From assembly GCF_014168535.1 (NCBI RefSeq), contig NZ_CP060007.1, forward strand, positions 2,790,001-2,854,000: 64,000 bases of DNA, read 5' to 3'. Below the pieces are notes generated by a model. The model had not been told where the DNA came from, searched no databases, and saw only the letters and a list, made by a program, of their open reading frames with translations. The DNA comes from Lacibacter sediminis (lineage in GTDB: Bacteria > Bacteroidota > Bacteroidia > Chitinophagales > Chitinophagaceae). Each line of letters starts with the position of its first letter. The first letter of the stretch is position 1. The position numbers and the translations under genes are program-made. Of this stretch, positions 52,331 through 62,104 are shown in pieces.

Positions 52331-53458
52331 ATGACCCGTATTTATTTCGACAACGCCGCCACAACAGCCATCGATCCTCAGGTATTAGATGCCATGTTGC
52401 CTTATCTGCAAAACGGATTTGGCAACCCTTCTTCTATCTATTCGTTTGGGAGAGAAACAAGATTGGCCATTGAAAATTCACGCAAATCAGTTGCAAAAAT
52501 TTTGAATGCACACCCCGCTGAAATTTTCTTTACAAGTGGCGGTACCGAAAGTTCTAATACGGCCATCACCGCTTCTGTTCGTGATCTTGGTTGTAAACAT
52601 ATCATTACATCAGCAATTGAACACCACGCAACATTACATACTGTTGAATACCTCGATAACCGTGATGAAGCGAAAGTGAGTTATGTAAATGTGTTGCCCA
52701 ATGGTCATATCGATCTTGAACACCTCGAGCAACTGCTTGCATCAACCGAAGAAAAAACATTGGTTACGCTTATGCATGCCAATAACGAGATCGGCAACAT
52801 TACCGACTTGCATGCGGTAGGTAATTTGTGTAAAATGTATAACGCTATCTTTCATTCCGATACTGTTCAAACCATCGGGCACTTTCCGTTAGATCTGCGC
52901 AGCACACCCGTGCATTTCATCAGCGGTTCTGCTCATAAATTCCACGGACCAAAAGGTGCAGGACTTTTGTACATCAATGAAAACGTTCACATCAAACCTT
53001 ACATACATGGTGGCGGACAGGAACGTAACATGCGTGCAGGTACAGAAAATGTGTACGGCATTGTAGGTTTTGCAAAAGCATTACAGATCGCCACCGATAA
53101 ACTGGAAGAGGAGAGTGCACATATCCAAAGCATCAAGTATTACATGATCGAGCAACTCAAGAAAAATATAAAGGGCGTAAGTTTTAATGGCGACCCGATG
53201 GGAAGAAGTAACTACACAGTGTTGAATGTGAGTTTCCCAAAATCAGAAAAATCGGAAATGCTGTTGATGAATCTTGATATGGATGGCATCTGTGCATCCG
53301 GCGGAAGTGCATGCACAAGCGGTGCACAACAAGGCTCGCATGTGATCCGGGCAATTAACAGCAACCCCAATCAAATACCTGTTCGTTTCTCATTCAGTAA
53401 ATACAATACAAAAGAAGAAGTAGATGTTGTGGTGGAAAAATTAAAAACACTGATCTAA
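52331..53458 (+). CDS. Cysteine desulfurase (NifS/IscS family)
   Basis: 375 residues from ATG 52331; a long in-frame upstream extension to 52232 is non-family sequence overlapping the promoter. Family blocks: MTRIYFDNAATTAIDP at the start, TSGGTESSNTAI (PLP phosphate), SGSAHKFHGPKGAG with Lys203 binding PLP, and CASGGSACTSG with persulfide Cys328 on the mobile loop. It takes sulfur from cysteine for Fe-S clusters, tRNA thiolation or cofactors. No isc or suf partner genes are adjacent, so it may serve more than one pathway. Confidence 0.93.
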   Translation: MTRIYFDNAATTAIDPQVLDAMLPYLQNGFGNPSSIYSFGRETRLAIENSRKSVAKILNAHPAEIFFTSGGTESSNTAITASVRDLGCKHIITSAIEHHATLHTVEYLDNRDEAKVSYVNVLPNGHIDLEHLEQLLASTEEKTLVTLMHANNEIGNITDLHAVGNLCKMYNAIFHSDTVQTIGHFPLDLRSTPVHFISGSAHKFHGPKGAGLLYINENVHIKPYIHGGGQERNMRAGTENVYGIVGFAKALQIATDKLEEESAHIQSIKYYMIEQLKKNIKGVSFNGDPMGRSNYTVLNVSFPKSEKSEMLLMNLDMDGICASGGSACTSGAQQGSHVIRAINSNPNQIPVRFSFSKYNTKEEVDVVVEKLKTLI

Positions 53459-53461
53459 AAT

Positions 53462-54079
53462 TTACCTGATCAGTATCTGCTTTTCCAGTCGCTCTTTTGC
53501 TGTACGCATTTGCACAATGTAAGTTCCTTTCTGCATTTCATTTCCAGGAAATGGAAGAGTGAACTCACCTGCCTTTACCTGTTGATCAATAAGATGTCTG
53601 ATTACACGCCCGTTGAGATCGTAAACTGTTATTGAAATTTTGCCTGCTGTTTTTACACTTACATTCATCCATGAATCTGCCGTAACAGGGTTAGGATAAA
53701 CAGTAAAATTAAACGGCCTTATGCGGTTCTCTGAAATTCCTGAAACGACATTCACATTTATCTGTCCCTTCATACCTGAACCAAAATGCGCACTGCAGCC
53801 ATAGTAAATAGTTGTACCGGCCATTGCAGCCGTAATATTTAAAGTAAAATCTGAAGATGAACCAAATCCATCTTGAACTGCGTTGTTTGCATTCCAGTTT
53901 GCCAGGCTTACCTGTATCAAAGGGTGATCATTGGTTGCCTGGATGATCACTACATCACCAACATTTACAGTAAGCGTAGCAGGCGAATAACTAAAGCCAC
54001 TGATATTTACATTATACTGTGCTGCTTTTAAAGAGGAGAACAAACCACACATGATGAAAAGAACCAATAGCTGTTTCAT
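53462..54079 (-). CDS. Secreted cupredoxin with T9SS type A sorting domain
   Basis: 205 residues from ATG 54079. The signal peptide is about 20 residues. The cupredoxin domain covers about 21-117: SYSPATLTVNVGDVVIIQATNDHP supplies the first Cu ligand (His), and YYGCSAHFGSGMKG supplies Cys, His and Met in the right order, so a type 1 copper site is complete. A T9SS type A domain follows (FTVYPNPVTADSWMNVSV, ITVYDLNGRVI, KGTYIVQM). Surface-exposed blue-copper electron carrier or copper-binding protein is the likely role. Convergent with cysteine desulfurase, 3 bp apart. Confidence 0.85.
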   Translation of the reverse strand: MKQLLVLFIMCGLFSSLKAAQYNVNISGFSYSPATLTVNVGDVVIIQATNDHPLIQVSLANWNANNAVQDGFGSSSDFTLNITAAMAGTTIYYGCSAHFGSGMKGQINVNVVSGISENRIRPFNFTVYPNPVTADSWMNVSVKTAGKISITVYDLNGRVIRHLIDQQVKAGEFTLPFPGNEMQKGTYIVQMRTAKERLEKQILIR

Positions 54080-54195
54080 GACCGAAGGTTTAGTTAATAG
54101 ATAATACAACCTGTTTCCGGAATGAACGGATATAATAAGAGAACAGTTGCCACACGTAAATAAAAATGTCTAAATTTCAGCTCTAAAAATTGATT

Positions 54196-55554
54196 ATGAT
54201 CCTGCGTAGATTACTGCTTGCTGCCCCCACAGTTATGCTTTTTGCGAACTCATGCACAACGAAAGTTGAAAAGAAAACCGAGCCTGTTGCTTCATCAGGC
54301 ATACCGGAATATGTTTTACAATCGAATATTTACGAGGTGAACGTAAGACAATACAGCCCCGAAGGAACCTTTAAGGCATTTGAAGCATCGCTGCCACGTT
54401 TAAAGGAAATGGGAGCAGAGATACTTTGGTTCATGCCCATTACCCCAATCAGTAAAGTTGATCGAAAAGGTGTGCTGGGAAGTTATTATGCTGTTGCTGA
54501 TTATACAGCAGTGAATCCTGAGTTTGGCACACTGGAAGACTGGAAGAGCTTGGTGAATAAAGCACACGAACTGGGTTTTAAAGTAATTACCGATTGGGTT
54601 GCCAATCACACAGGCGCAGATAACAGATGGATACAAAGCAATCCTGATTTTTTTGTAAAGAAAGCAGATGGCACATTGGCTTTTGCATTCGATTGGAGCG
54701 ATACACGTGATCTCAACTTCTGGAATCCTGTTTTGCACGACAGCATGATCAATGCTATGAAATTCTGGTTAACCGAAACAAAAATCGATGGGTTTCGTTG
54801 CGATGTGGCGGGTGAAGTGCCACGCAGTTTCTGGCAAAAATGTATTGCTGAATTAAAAACAGTAAAGCCTGATATTTTTATGTTGGCCGAAGGCGATGTG
54901 GCATGGTTACATGATGCAGGCTTTCATGCAAGCTATGGTTGGGATGGTTTTGCCAAAATGAAAAAAGTAGCAAAAGGCGAAGCGAGTGCGAAAGTACTCG
55001 ACACAGTGATCCGTCATTTAGATGAATCCTATTCGCCGAACTATATTAAAATGTATTTCACCAGCAACCATGATGAGAACAGCTGGAACAAAGCCGACTA
55101 TGAAACAATGCCCGGTGAAGTACATGCACCATTTGCGGTGTTAACACAAACATGGAAAAATACATTGCCGTTAATTTACAGCGGACAGGAAGAACCTTTC
55201 CTTGATTCGATTTCATTTTTTTATAAAGACACGATTGCTTTCAGTAAATATCAACGTGCCCCTTTTTACAAAACATTACTGGTTTTGCGTAAGAGCACAC
55301 CTGCATTGGCAGTTGATGCAGCTTATACAAAACTCGTTTCCTCTAATGATGATGCAGTCTTTGCATACACAAGAGAAAAAGGCGGAAAGAAAGTATTGGT
55401 GATCCTCAATCTTTCTAACAAGCCACAAACTGTTACCTTAACCGGTGCTATTGCAGGCGAAACACAAAATGTATTTGCAGATAAACATGAACATTTAACC
55501 GATGGGCAAAATTTTGCATTAGCGCCTTGGGGCTATTTAGTTTACAGTTATTAA
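54196..55554 (+). CDS. GH13 alpha-amylase-family lipoprotein
   Basis: 452 residues from ATG 54196 (an in-frame TTG lies two codons earlier). Lipobox FANSC (Cys20). The TIM-barrel carries the GH13 regions: DWVANHTG (region I), GFRCDVAGE with nucleophile Asp near 203 (II), MLAEGDVAWL with acid Glu near 231 (III) and TSNHDENSW with Asp near 292 (IV). A C-terminal beta domain follows. It cleaves or transfers alpha-glucans, anchored in the envelope. It is followed after 1 bp by a tiny membrane protein gene. Confidence 0.9.
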   Translation: MILRRLLLAAPTVMLFANSCTTKVEKKTEPVASSGIPEYVLQSNIYEVNVRQYSPEGTFKAFEASLPRLKEMGAEILWFMPITPISKVDRKGVLGSYYAVADYTAVNPEFGTLEDWKSLVNKAHELGFKVITDWVANHTGADNRWIQSNPDFFVKKADGTLAFAFDWSDTRDLNFWNPVLHDSMINAMKFWLTETKIDGFRCDVAGEVPRSFWQKCIAELKTVKPDIFMLAEGDVAWLHDAGFHASYGWDGFAKMKKVAKGEASAKVLDTVIRHLDESYSPNYIKMYFTSNHDENSWNKADYETMPGEVHAPFAVLTQTWKNTLPLIYSGQEEPFLDSISFFYKDTIAFSKYQRAPFYKTLLVLRKSTPALAVDAAYTKLVSSNDDAVFAYTREKGGKKVLVILNLSNKPQTVTLTGAIAGETQNVFADKHEHLTDGQNFALAPWGYLVYSY

Positions 55555-55555
55555 G

Positions 55556-55744
55556 ATGTCAGATAAACCAATTGCATACTTGATACCAATGATCGTTGGA
55601 GGTTTTATCTTCTGGATATTCTCCGGCTTTCAGGGAAACTATAACGAGCAATTAAACCAGAAGAATAGTAACAGAAGTTTTTGGATCGGTTATTTATCAA
55701 TCATGATAATAATCACATTGATCCTGATTTCATTATTCAAATAA
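55556..55744 (+). CDS. Small two-helix membrane protein (62 aa)
   Basis: 62 residues with helices at about 8-24 (YLIPMIVGGFIFWIFSG) and 44-61 (WIGYLSIMIIITLILISLF). A short Asn/Gln-rich loop lies between. Its ATG starts one base after the GH13 stop, so it is probably co-transcribed and translationally coupled. A strong terminator follows. No known family. Confidence 0.55.
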   Translation: MSDKPIAYLIPMIVGGFIFWIFSGFQGNYNEQLNQKNSNRSFWIGYLSIMIIITLILISLFK

Positions 55745-55780
55745 AAAAGATGGAGTGCTTAATTGCACTCCATCTTTTTT
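55743..55780. terminator. Bidirectional terminator after the GH13 operon
   Basis: 16-bp perfect stem AAAAAAGATGGAGTGC with GCACTCCATCTTTTTT, 6-nt loop; serves both this operon and the convergent dioxygenase gene. Confidence 0.9.
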
Positions 55781-55802
55781 CTCTTTTCCCTCTTTCAATT
55801 TC

Positions 55803-56858
55803 TTAGCTAATAAATCCCAACGCCTTGATCAACTCATCAGGCAACTTCGGCAATTTTCTCCGTTCAATCAAGTAAGTAGAGAGTGCAGCCAAGTCTTTAA
55901 AAATGTAATGTTGCTGCACAGCTCCTTCCAAATATCCTGCACCACTTGTATTGCCCGTACCAACCCGCATACCGATCATACGACGCACCATCACATAATG
56001 TTTATGTCGCCAGCCCGCCAGCCAATGATCAATTTCAATCAAGGTATCAAGTATTTGAAACGAAGTTTGAAACACGGGAAAATCTCGATACAGCATAATG
56101 AACAATGCACTACGCATGGCAGCATCGCTGAACGAACCATCTGCTTGTTTTTCCTGTATAAACTGTGTATCAAAATCGGCCAGCTTATGTTGTTCCCTTT
56201 CTGTTAAACTGCTTTGATAAATATTTCTGTAATCGTTCCAGAAAGCATGCAATTCAGTTGGTGGATGCAATACGGCGTAACCTTTCCAGAATTTCTCATC
56301 AAAGAATGGCATACGTTCTAACCATTGATTGATCAGCTGCAAAACGGTTTGAGATCCTTCAATAGAATTGATCTCGTTAAAATCATTCTGCGCAAAACCA
56401 CCTTCGTTGGTACGCTTGTAATAATCATGCTGATGACGTTTCTCCATTTTCAAACCAAGCGTTGCTTCAATTAAACGAAACTGTTTGCTTTGAAAACCCG
56501 ATGCAGGAGTGAGCAGGTTACGGAATTCAAGAAAATCCATCGGCGTCATGGTGTCAAGTATCGTTACCTGTTGATTCAGCAATTCTAATATTCGTGTAAC
56601 ACGTTTCAAACGATGACGGCACAGATTCAGATCTTCACTGTTATCATCTACCTTTTCTTTGCTGAATACTTTTTTTACAAAGTCCAGTTCAAATAAAATC
56701 TGTTTGAACCATAGTTCATAAGACTGGTGAATGATGATGAACAACATTTCATCATGCGCAGGTTGCTGGCCTTCAGCAAAACTTAAAAGATGCTGGCTGT
56801 CGAGAATTTTCTCCAGCTGCAAATAAGAAGGGTAGTACTGTCCGTTATCAGGTTTCAT
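55803..56858 (-). CDS. kynA: Tryptophan 2,3-dioxygenase
   Basis: 351 residues, somewhat longer than the ~280-residue bacterial prototype. HDEMLFIIIHQSYELWFKQILFELD near 35-59 is the diagnostic active-site block, with His44 aligned to the catalytic base. NLCRHRLKRVTRILELLNQQVTILDTMTPMDFLEFRNLL follows, and GWRHKHYVMVRRMIGMRVGTGNTSGAGYLEGA near 281-312 holds the heme-proximal His and the substrate loop. It opens the tryptophan indole ring to N-formylkynurenine. No other kynurenine genes are adjacent. Confidence 0.93.
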   Translation of the reverse strand: MKPDNGQYYPSYLQLEKILDSQHLLSFAEGQQPAHDEMLFIIIHQSYELWFKQILFELDFVKKVFSKEKVDDNSEDLNLCRHRLKRVTRILELLNQQVTILDTMTPMDFLEFRNLLTPASGFQSKQFRLIEATLGLKMEKRHQHDYYKRTNEGGFAQNDFNEINSIEGSQTVLQLINQWLERMPFFDEKFWKGYAVLHPPTELHAFWNDYRNIYQSSLTEREQHKLADFDTQFIQEKQADGSFSDAAMRSALFIMLYRDFPVFQTSFQILDTLIEIDHWLAGWRHKHYVMVRRMIGMRVGTGNTSGAGYLEGAVQQHYIFKDLAALSTYLIERRKLPKLPDELIKALGFIS

Positions 56859-57049
56859 GTGTAAATTTTAGTTGTTTATGGCCACATGTTATTCGCCAGA
56901 AAATTTTTATGGCTCATTTCATATGCTTTCGTTAAGGCGGCAAGGTTAAAGAAATTTCATGAACTTATATCAGGCTGCAGTTACTTTGCTATACGAATTC
57001 ATTTATTTATCCGTTTTATCAAATAACGTATCCTGTGTAAGACTGGCTT

Positions 57050-57057
57050 TATTTTTG
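57050..57057 (+). promoter_or_regulatory. -7 box (TATTTTTG) upstream of the DUF6089-like gene
   Basis: Exact TAnnTTTG match. Predicted RNA start near 57064, about 10 nt before ATG 57074. No TTG at the expected -33 place. Confidence 0.4.
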
Positions 57058-57073
57058 CAAAACAAATATTCAT

Positions 57074-57964
57074 ATGCAAAAGAAACTGATCTTAACCTTA
57101 CTCACCGTTGTAACCTTTACTGCACTTACTGCACAAGATCTTCGTTTAAATCTCTTTGGAGGTATGGCCAATTACAATGGCGATCTTCAATCAAGACCAA
57201 TAACTTTTCAGCAGGCTCGATATAGTGTGGGGCTTTGGGCCAGTTATGACATCAACCCCTATGTGATGTTGCGTGGCGGGCTTCATTTTGCCGAGGTAAG
57301 AGCGGAAGACCGTTTTCAAAAGAACCCAGCAAACATCTTGCGTAATCTCAGTTTCGCAACAAATATCATCGAATTACATGCCGGTGCTGAATATCATTTT
57401 CTTGGAATGACCGACAGGGTTTTCTCACCTTATGTTTTTGGTGCCCTTGCAGGTTTTTATTACAATCCGTATGCATATGACCAGGGAGGAAACAAGGTTT
57501 TCCTGAAACCACTGTCAACAGAAGGACAGGGTTTAGCTGGATACCCCGATCGTCAGCCATATAGTTTAACTCAATTTACAGTTCCACTTGGCGTAGGTGT
57601 TCGTATGGTACTTACCGACAGGATTGATGTTGGTGCAGAGTTTGGCTACCGCAAAACATTTACTGACTACATGGATGATGTAAGTCGTTCTTATGTTGAT
57701 CAGGCTGTGTTACTTGCTTCACGTGGACCAAAAGCTGTTGAAATGGCATTTCGTACACCGGAAGTTCCCGGTCATTCAATCGATCCTTATCCGGTTGATT
57801 TGGAAAAAAGAGGCGGCTCCGAATTTAAAGACAATTACTACTTTCTCGGTTTAACATTCACCTATCGTATCACCGGCGGCGACCGTTCGGGAGGCCGTTT
57901 AAGCGGCGGACGTGGTGGTGGCAAACGACGTTCAAGTTTAGGCTGTCCTACTAACGTTTTTTAA
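57074..57964 (+). CDS. DUF6089-like outer-membrane barrel protein
   Basis: 296 residues. A signal peptide of about 20 residues (ending LTAQ) is followed by DLRLNLFGGMANYNGDLQ, a start typical of DUF6089 proteins. Barrel strands (VGLWASYDINPYVMLRGGLHFAEV, IIELHAGAEYHFLG, FSPYVFGALAGFYYNP, LGVGVRMVLTDRIDVGAEFGYRKTFTDYMDDVS) and a long extracellular-loop region follow. The end is unusual: a Gly/Arg/Ser-rich tail (RSGGRLSGGRGGGKRRSS) after the last strand (YYFLGLTFTYRI). Outer-membrane or periplasmic; related proteins are linked to gliding/T9SS, which is family knowledge only. Confidence 0.75.
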   Translation: MQKKLILTLLTVVTFTALTAQDLRLNLFGGMANYNGDLQSRPITFQQARYSVGLWASYDINPYVMLRGGLHFAEVRAEDRFQKNPANILRNLSFATNIIELHAGAEYHFLGMTDRVFSPYVFGALAGFYYNPYAYDQGGNKVFLKPLSTEGQGLAGYPDRQPYSLTQFTVPLGVGVRMVLTDRIDVGAEFGYRKTFTDYMDDVSRSYVDQAVLLASRGPKAVEMAFRTPEVPGHSIDPYPVDLEKRGGSEFKDNYYFLGLTFTYRITGGDRSGGRLSGGRGGGKRRSSLGCPTNVF

Positions 57965-58079
57965 ACGGATTTTTCAACTAAAAAATCACCCCGGTTTTCT
58001 TATCCACAAACTGCAATAAATTGTTGAAAAACAGTGAAAATAAAGGCTGTTTTTCTGTCGGGTTCCGTATGCTTTTCGG

Positions 58080-58087
58080 TATCTTTG
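58080..58087 (+). promoter_or_regulatory. -7 box (TATCTTTG) upstream of gyrA
   Basis: Exact TAnnTTTG; predicted start near 58094, about 24 nt before the gyrA ATG. The -33 region lacks a clean TTG. Confidence 0.45.
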
Positions 58088-58117
58088 GCCGCTTCAATTT
58101 AAGCGACATTTTAAGCT

Positions 58118-60730
58118 ATGGATCAAACAGAAAATACAATGGAAAACGGGCAGGATAGGAATGGTCGTATCATACCCGTAAATATCGAGGAGCAAATGAA
58201 AACTGCCTACATCGATTATTCGATGTCAGTGATCGTTGGCCGTGCGTTGCCCGATGTAAGAGATGGATTAAAACCCGTTCACCGCCGCATTTTGTATGCA
58301 ATGAACGAACTGGGTTTGCAATACAACAAAGCCTACAAGAAAAGTGCAAGAGTGGTGGGTGAGGTGCTTGGTAAGTATCACCCCCATGGCGATGGATCTG
58401 TTTACGATGCCATGGTGCGTATGGCCCAGGAATGGAGCATGCGTTACACCTTGGTTGATGGCCAGGGTAACTTTGGTAACCAGGATGGTGATGGCCCTGC
58501 AGCGATGCGTTATACCGAGGTAAGAATGGAACGTCTTACCGAAAGTATGCTGGGCGATATCGATAAAGAAACAGTCGATTTTCAAAACAACTTCGATGAT
58601 TCCGAAAGAGAACCTTCGGTTCTTCCTACACGTATTCCGCAATTATTGGTGAATGGTTCAAGTGGTATTGCTGTTGGTATGGCTACCAACATGATGCCGC
58701 ATAACCTGGGTGAGGTAATTGACGGCTGTATAGCGTTTATCGATAACCGGGAGATTACGATCGATGAGTTGATGACGCATGTAAAAGCTCCTGACTTTCC
58801 AACTGCCGGTACCATTTACGGCATGGAAGGCATTAAAGCCGGTGCTCATTTTGGACGTGGTCGTGTTGTGTTGCGTGGTAAACTAACCATCGAAACAAAA
58901 ACAAGTGGCCGTGAACAGATCATCATTACAGAAGTACCGTACCAGGTAAACCGTGATGCATTAACCGATAAGATCGGTCAGTTGGTGAATAATAAAGTGA
59001 TTGAAGGTATTGTTCACGTAAACAACGAGAGTAACCAAAAGGAAGGTACACGTATTGTTGTTGACCTGAAGCGTGATGCTGTTGCCAACGTGATCGTGAA
59101 CCAGCTGTTTAAGTTCACCGAACTGCAAACTTCTTACGGCATCAATAATGTTGCCATTGTAAAAGGCCGACCAAAAACACTTAACCTCAAAGAACTCATC
59201 TCTGAGTTTGTTGAATTCCGTCATGAGGTTGTTGTACGTCGTACGAAATATGAATTACGCAAAGCGCAGGAAAGAGCACATATCTTATTAGGTTATCTGA
59301 TTGCATTAGATCATCTCGATGAAGTAATTGCTCTCATCCGCAGTTCTGCAACACCCGATGTTGCCAAAGAGAATTTGATCAATGCAGGTTGGGGATTGGA
59401 TGAAATACAAGCCAAAGCAATTCTTGAACTCCGTCTCCAGCGTTTAACAGGCATGGAGCGTGATAAGATCAAGAATGAATATGATGAGTTAATGAAACTG
59501 ATCAATCATTTGAACGAGCTTTTATCAAACGAAACCATGCGTTTCGATCTCATTAAAACCGAGTTACTCGAAATAAAAGAGAAATTTGGTGACGAACGTA
59601 AAACAGAGATCACTTACTTAGACAATGAAGTGCGTATTGAAGACCTCATTAAAGAAGAAGATGTGGTGATCACTATTTCACATCATGGTTATATCAAACG
59701 TACTTCGGCTAATGAATACCGTCAGCAACGCAGAGGCGGCAGGGGAGCAATGGGTAGTAAAACAAGAGAAGAAGATTATGTAGAACATCTCTTTGTTGCA
59801 TCTACTCACCATACACTTTTATTCTTCACGGAAAAAGGAAGGGTGTATTGGCTGAAGAGTTATGAAATTCCCGAAGGCGATAAAACAAGCAAGGGCAGAG
59901 CTATTCAAAACCTGATGCAATTACCGCCTGATGATAAAGTGAGAGCAATTATTGATGTTGCCAATATCGAAGATGAAGAATTTGTGAAGAATCATTACAT
60001 TGTATTGTGTACAAGAAAGGGTATCATTAAGAAAACGCTTTTGGAAGACTTTAGCAGACGCCGTGCAACTGGTGTTAACGCTATCACCATCGTTGAAGGT
60101 GATGAATTACTAGAAGCGAAGATGACTGATGGAAGCAGTGAAATTATGATGGCGGTGAAAAGCGGCCGTGCAATTCGTTTCCCTGAAGAAAAAGTAAGAC
60201 CAACGGGTCGTGGTGCCATCGGTGTTGCAGGTATTGAAGTGGATGATGAGAATGACGAGGTGGTTGGTATGATTTGTGTTAACAGGGATGACACCAGCCG
60301 CACTGTATTGGTAGTAAGTGAAAAAGGATACGGTAAGCGTACCCCTGTTGATGAATACCGGATGACCAACAGAGGTGGTAAAGGTGTAAAAACAATTAAC
60401 GTGACTGATAAAACAGGTCCGTTGGTTGGTATGCTGGAAGTGACCGAGAAAGAAGATCTGATGATCAGTTGTAGGAGTGGTATCACTATTCGTATGAAAG
60501 TGAATCAGATCAGTGAACAGGGACGTGCTACACAAGGTGTTAAACTGATACGGGTTGATGATGGCGATGAAATTGCAGCAATTACCCGTTTGGATGAAGA
60601 GGAAGAAGTAGTAGATGCAACTGATGTACTACCGGAAGCATCTGATAGTTCTGACAATAACATTTCTGACAACTCTGATCATAACACAACAACGACCGAC
60701 GAAACACCTGAATCATCTGACAATCAGTAA
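58118..60730 (+). CDS. gyrA: DNA gyrase subunit A
   Basis: 870 residues. The breakage-reunion domain includes [17 protein letters not shown] near 88-104, catalytic Tyr132 in AAMRYTE, and a coiled-coil tower. The C-terminal pinwheel has the gyrase box in [10 protein letters not shown] near 532, which distinguishes gyrase from ParC, and repeated blades. The last ~40 residues are an acidic Ser/Thr/Asn-rich tail ([20 protein letters not shown]), probably disordered. It introduces negative supercoils with GyrB, which is not in this window. At the E. coli Ser83 position the residue is Gly. Co-directional with a TPR gene 27 bp downstream. Confidence 0.95.
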   Translation: MDQTENTMENGQDRNGRIIPVNIEEQMKTAYIDYSMSVIVGRALPDVRDGLKPVHRRILYAMNELGLQYNKAYKKSARVVGEVLGKYHPHGDGSVYDAMVRMAQEWSMRYTLVDGQGNFGNQDGDGPAAMRYTEVRMERLTESMLGDIDKETVDFQNNFDDSEREPSVLPTRIPQLLVNGSSGIAVGMATNMMPHNLGEVIDGCIAFIDNREITIDELMTHVKAPDFPTAGTIYGMEGIKAGAHFGRGRVVLRGKLTIETKTSGREQIIITEVPYQVNRDALTDKIGQLVNNKVIEGIVHVNNESNQKEGTRIVVDLKRDAVANVIVNQLFKFTELQTSYGINNVAIVKGRPKTLNLKELISEFVEFRHEVVVRRTKYELRKAQERAHILLGYLIALDHLDEVIALIRSSATPDVAKENLINAGWGLDEIQAKAILELRLQRLTGMERDKIKNEYDELMKLINHLNELLSNETMRFDLIKTELLEIKEKFGDERKTEITYLDNEVRIEDLIKEEDVVITISHHGYIKRTSANEYRQQRRGGRGAMGSKTREEDYVEHLFVASTHHTLLFFTEKGRVYWLKSYEIPEGDKTSKGRAIQNLMQLPPDDKVRAIIDVANIEDEEFVKNHYIVLCTRKGIIKKTLLEDFSRRRATGVNAITIVEGDELLEAKMTDGSSEIMMAVKSGRAIRFPEEKVRPTGRGAIGVAGIEVDDENDEVVGMICVNRDDTSRTVLVVSEKGYGKRTPVDEYRMTNRGGKGVKTINVTDKTGPLVGMLEVTEKEDLMISCRSGITIRMKVNQISEQGRATQGVKLIRVDDGDEIAAITRLDEEEEVVDATDVLPEASDSSDNNISDNSDHNTTTTDETPESSDNQ

Positions 60731-60757
60731 AAAACAATAAACACAAAAAATAAAGAG

Positions 60758-62023
60758 ATGAAAAAATTTCTTTTCTCAGCGGTTGCTGTACTGTTTTGCC
60801 TGGGTCTTTCTGCACAGGATGTAAAGAAGATCCGCAATGCTTACGACAAAAAAGATTGGCCAAAAGCAAAAGAGGCAGTTGATCTTGCTTTAGCGAATGA
60901 AAAAGAACAAAAGAATTGGGAAGCCTGGTATTACAAAGGATTGATCTATGGCCAGATCGCCAAAGATGCAACCCTGAAGGCAACCGTTCCTGATGCATGG
61001 ATGCAATCATTCGATGCCTATCAAAAAGCAATGGAGCTTGACCAGAAACAGTCGGAAGTTTATATGATGACAAGGCAGTATCCGATTTTTGATAACTATC
61101 TCGAATTGCAAAAAGAAGCCAACCAGTTATACAATAGCGGCAACTACCAGGGCGCTTTGGATGGCTATAAAAAAGCCGACAAAGTTGGTCGTTTCATCTT
61201 TAAAAATAAATGGGCGCTGAGCGAAGTTGATACCATCCTGTATTACTATGCCGGTGCTGCTGCTATGCAGTTAGAAAATAAAGAAGAAGTAGTTTCTTTC
61301 TTCCAGAAAATAGCTGATGCCAACATTGGTGGCGAAGGTTATGATGTGGTGTACCGCTATCTTACTTATTACTACGATCAGAAGAAAAATCCGGAGTTAG
61401 CAGCTAAATATGCTGAAAGCGGACGTAAGCTTTATCCAAAGGATACTTACTACGATCGTATTGAACTCGATAAAATGCGTAAGAGCGGGGCAGATGCGTT
61501 AGAAATATTTAAGAAGTACGAAGGTATTGTTGAAACAGACCCTAAAGATTACGAGGTGCGTTACGATTATGCAGCTGAGATCTTTAACTGGCTCTATATG
61601 GATTCAAAAGCAACAGCAGAACAAAAACCTGCTTACTTCGACAAGATCATTTCTGCATTGAAGAAGTGTATTGAACTTGATCCAAAGCAGCCAGATGCTC
61701 ATTTGCTGATCGGTAAAACCTATTTCAATGAAGCTGCTTTTATGCAGGATGAAATGAAGAAGATAAAAGGAACAACTCCGGCCGACACACAAAAGAAGAC
61801 TGAGATGAAAAAACAAATGGAAGACCGGATGAAAGAGGCACTTCCTTATTTAGATAATTCAGCGGCTATTTTTGCCGCAATGACGGCCGATCAAATGAAA
61901 GATAAGCGTACGAAAAACGAATACAAATCAACTTTGTATCTTTTAACAGAAGCCTATCGTTTTCTCGGCAATAAGGATAAAGAGAAAGAATTTGATGCAA
62001 AATACCAGGCGTTAAATCAATAA
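60758..62023 (+). CDS. Exported TPR protein
   Basis: 421 residues with a signal peptide of about 20 residues (LGLSAQ). The rest is helical with tetratricopeptide-type pairs: AYDKKDWPKAKEAVDLALAN, NYQGALDGYKKADKV, KKCIELDPKQPDAHLLIGKTYFNEAAF and others. This is probably a periplasmic scaffold for protein-protein contacts. It lies 27 bp after gyrA, so it may share transcripts with it, and a terminator follows directly. Partner unknown. Confidence 0.85.
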   Translation: MKKFLFSAVAVLFCLGLSAQDVKKIRNAYDKKDWPKAKEAVDLALANEKEQKNWEAWYYKGLIYGQIAKDATLKATVPDAWMQSFDAYQKAMELDQKQSEVYMMTRQYPIFDNYLELQKEANQLYNSGNYQGALDGYKKADKVGRFIFKNKWALSEVDTILYYYAGAAAMQLENKEEVVSFFQKIADANIGGEGYDVVYRYLTYYYDQKKNPELAAKYAESGRKLYPKDTYYDRIELDKMRKSGADALEIFKKYEGIVETDPKDYEVRYDYAAEIFNWLYMDSKATAEQKPAYFDKIISALKKCIELDPKQPDAHLLIGKTYFNEAAFMQDEMKKIKGTTPADTQKKTEMKKQMEDRMKEALPYLDNSAAIFAAMTADQMKDKRTKNEYKSTLYLLTEAYRFLGNKDKEKEFDAKYQALNQ

Positions 62024-62044
62024 GCCAGGTGTTCTCTCAACTTT

Positions 62045-62069
62045 AAGGCTGTCGTTTTACGACAGCCTT
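62045..62069 (+). terminator. Terminator after the TPR gene
   Basis: 10-bp perfect stem AAGGCTGTCG with CGACAGCCTT, loop TTTTA, then TTTTTATT. Confidence 0.9.
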
Positions 62070-62104
62070 TTTTTATTACATTTAATAAACAGAATTAATA
62101 AGAT

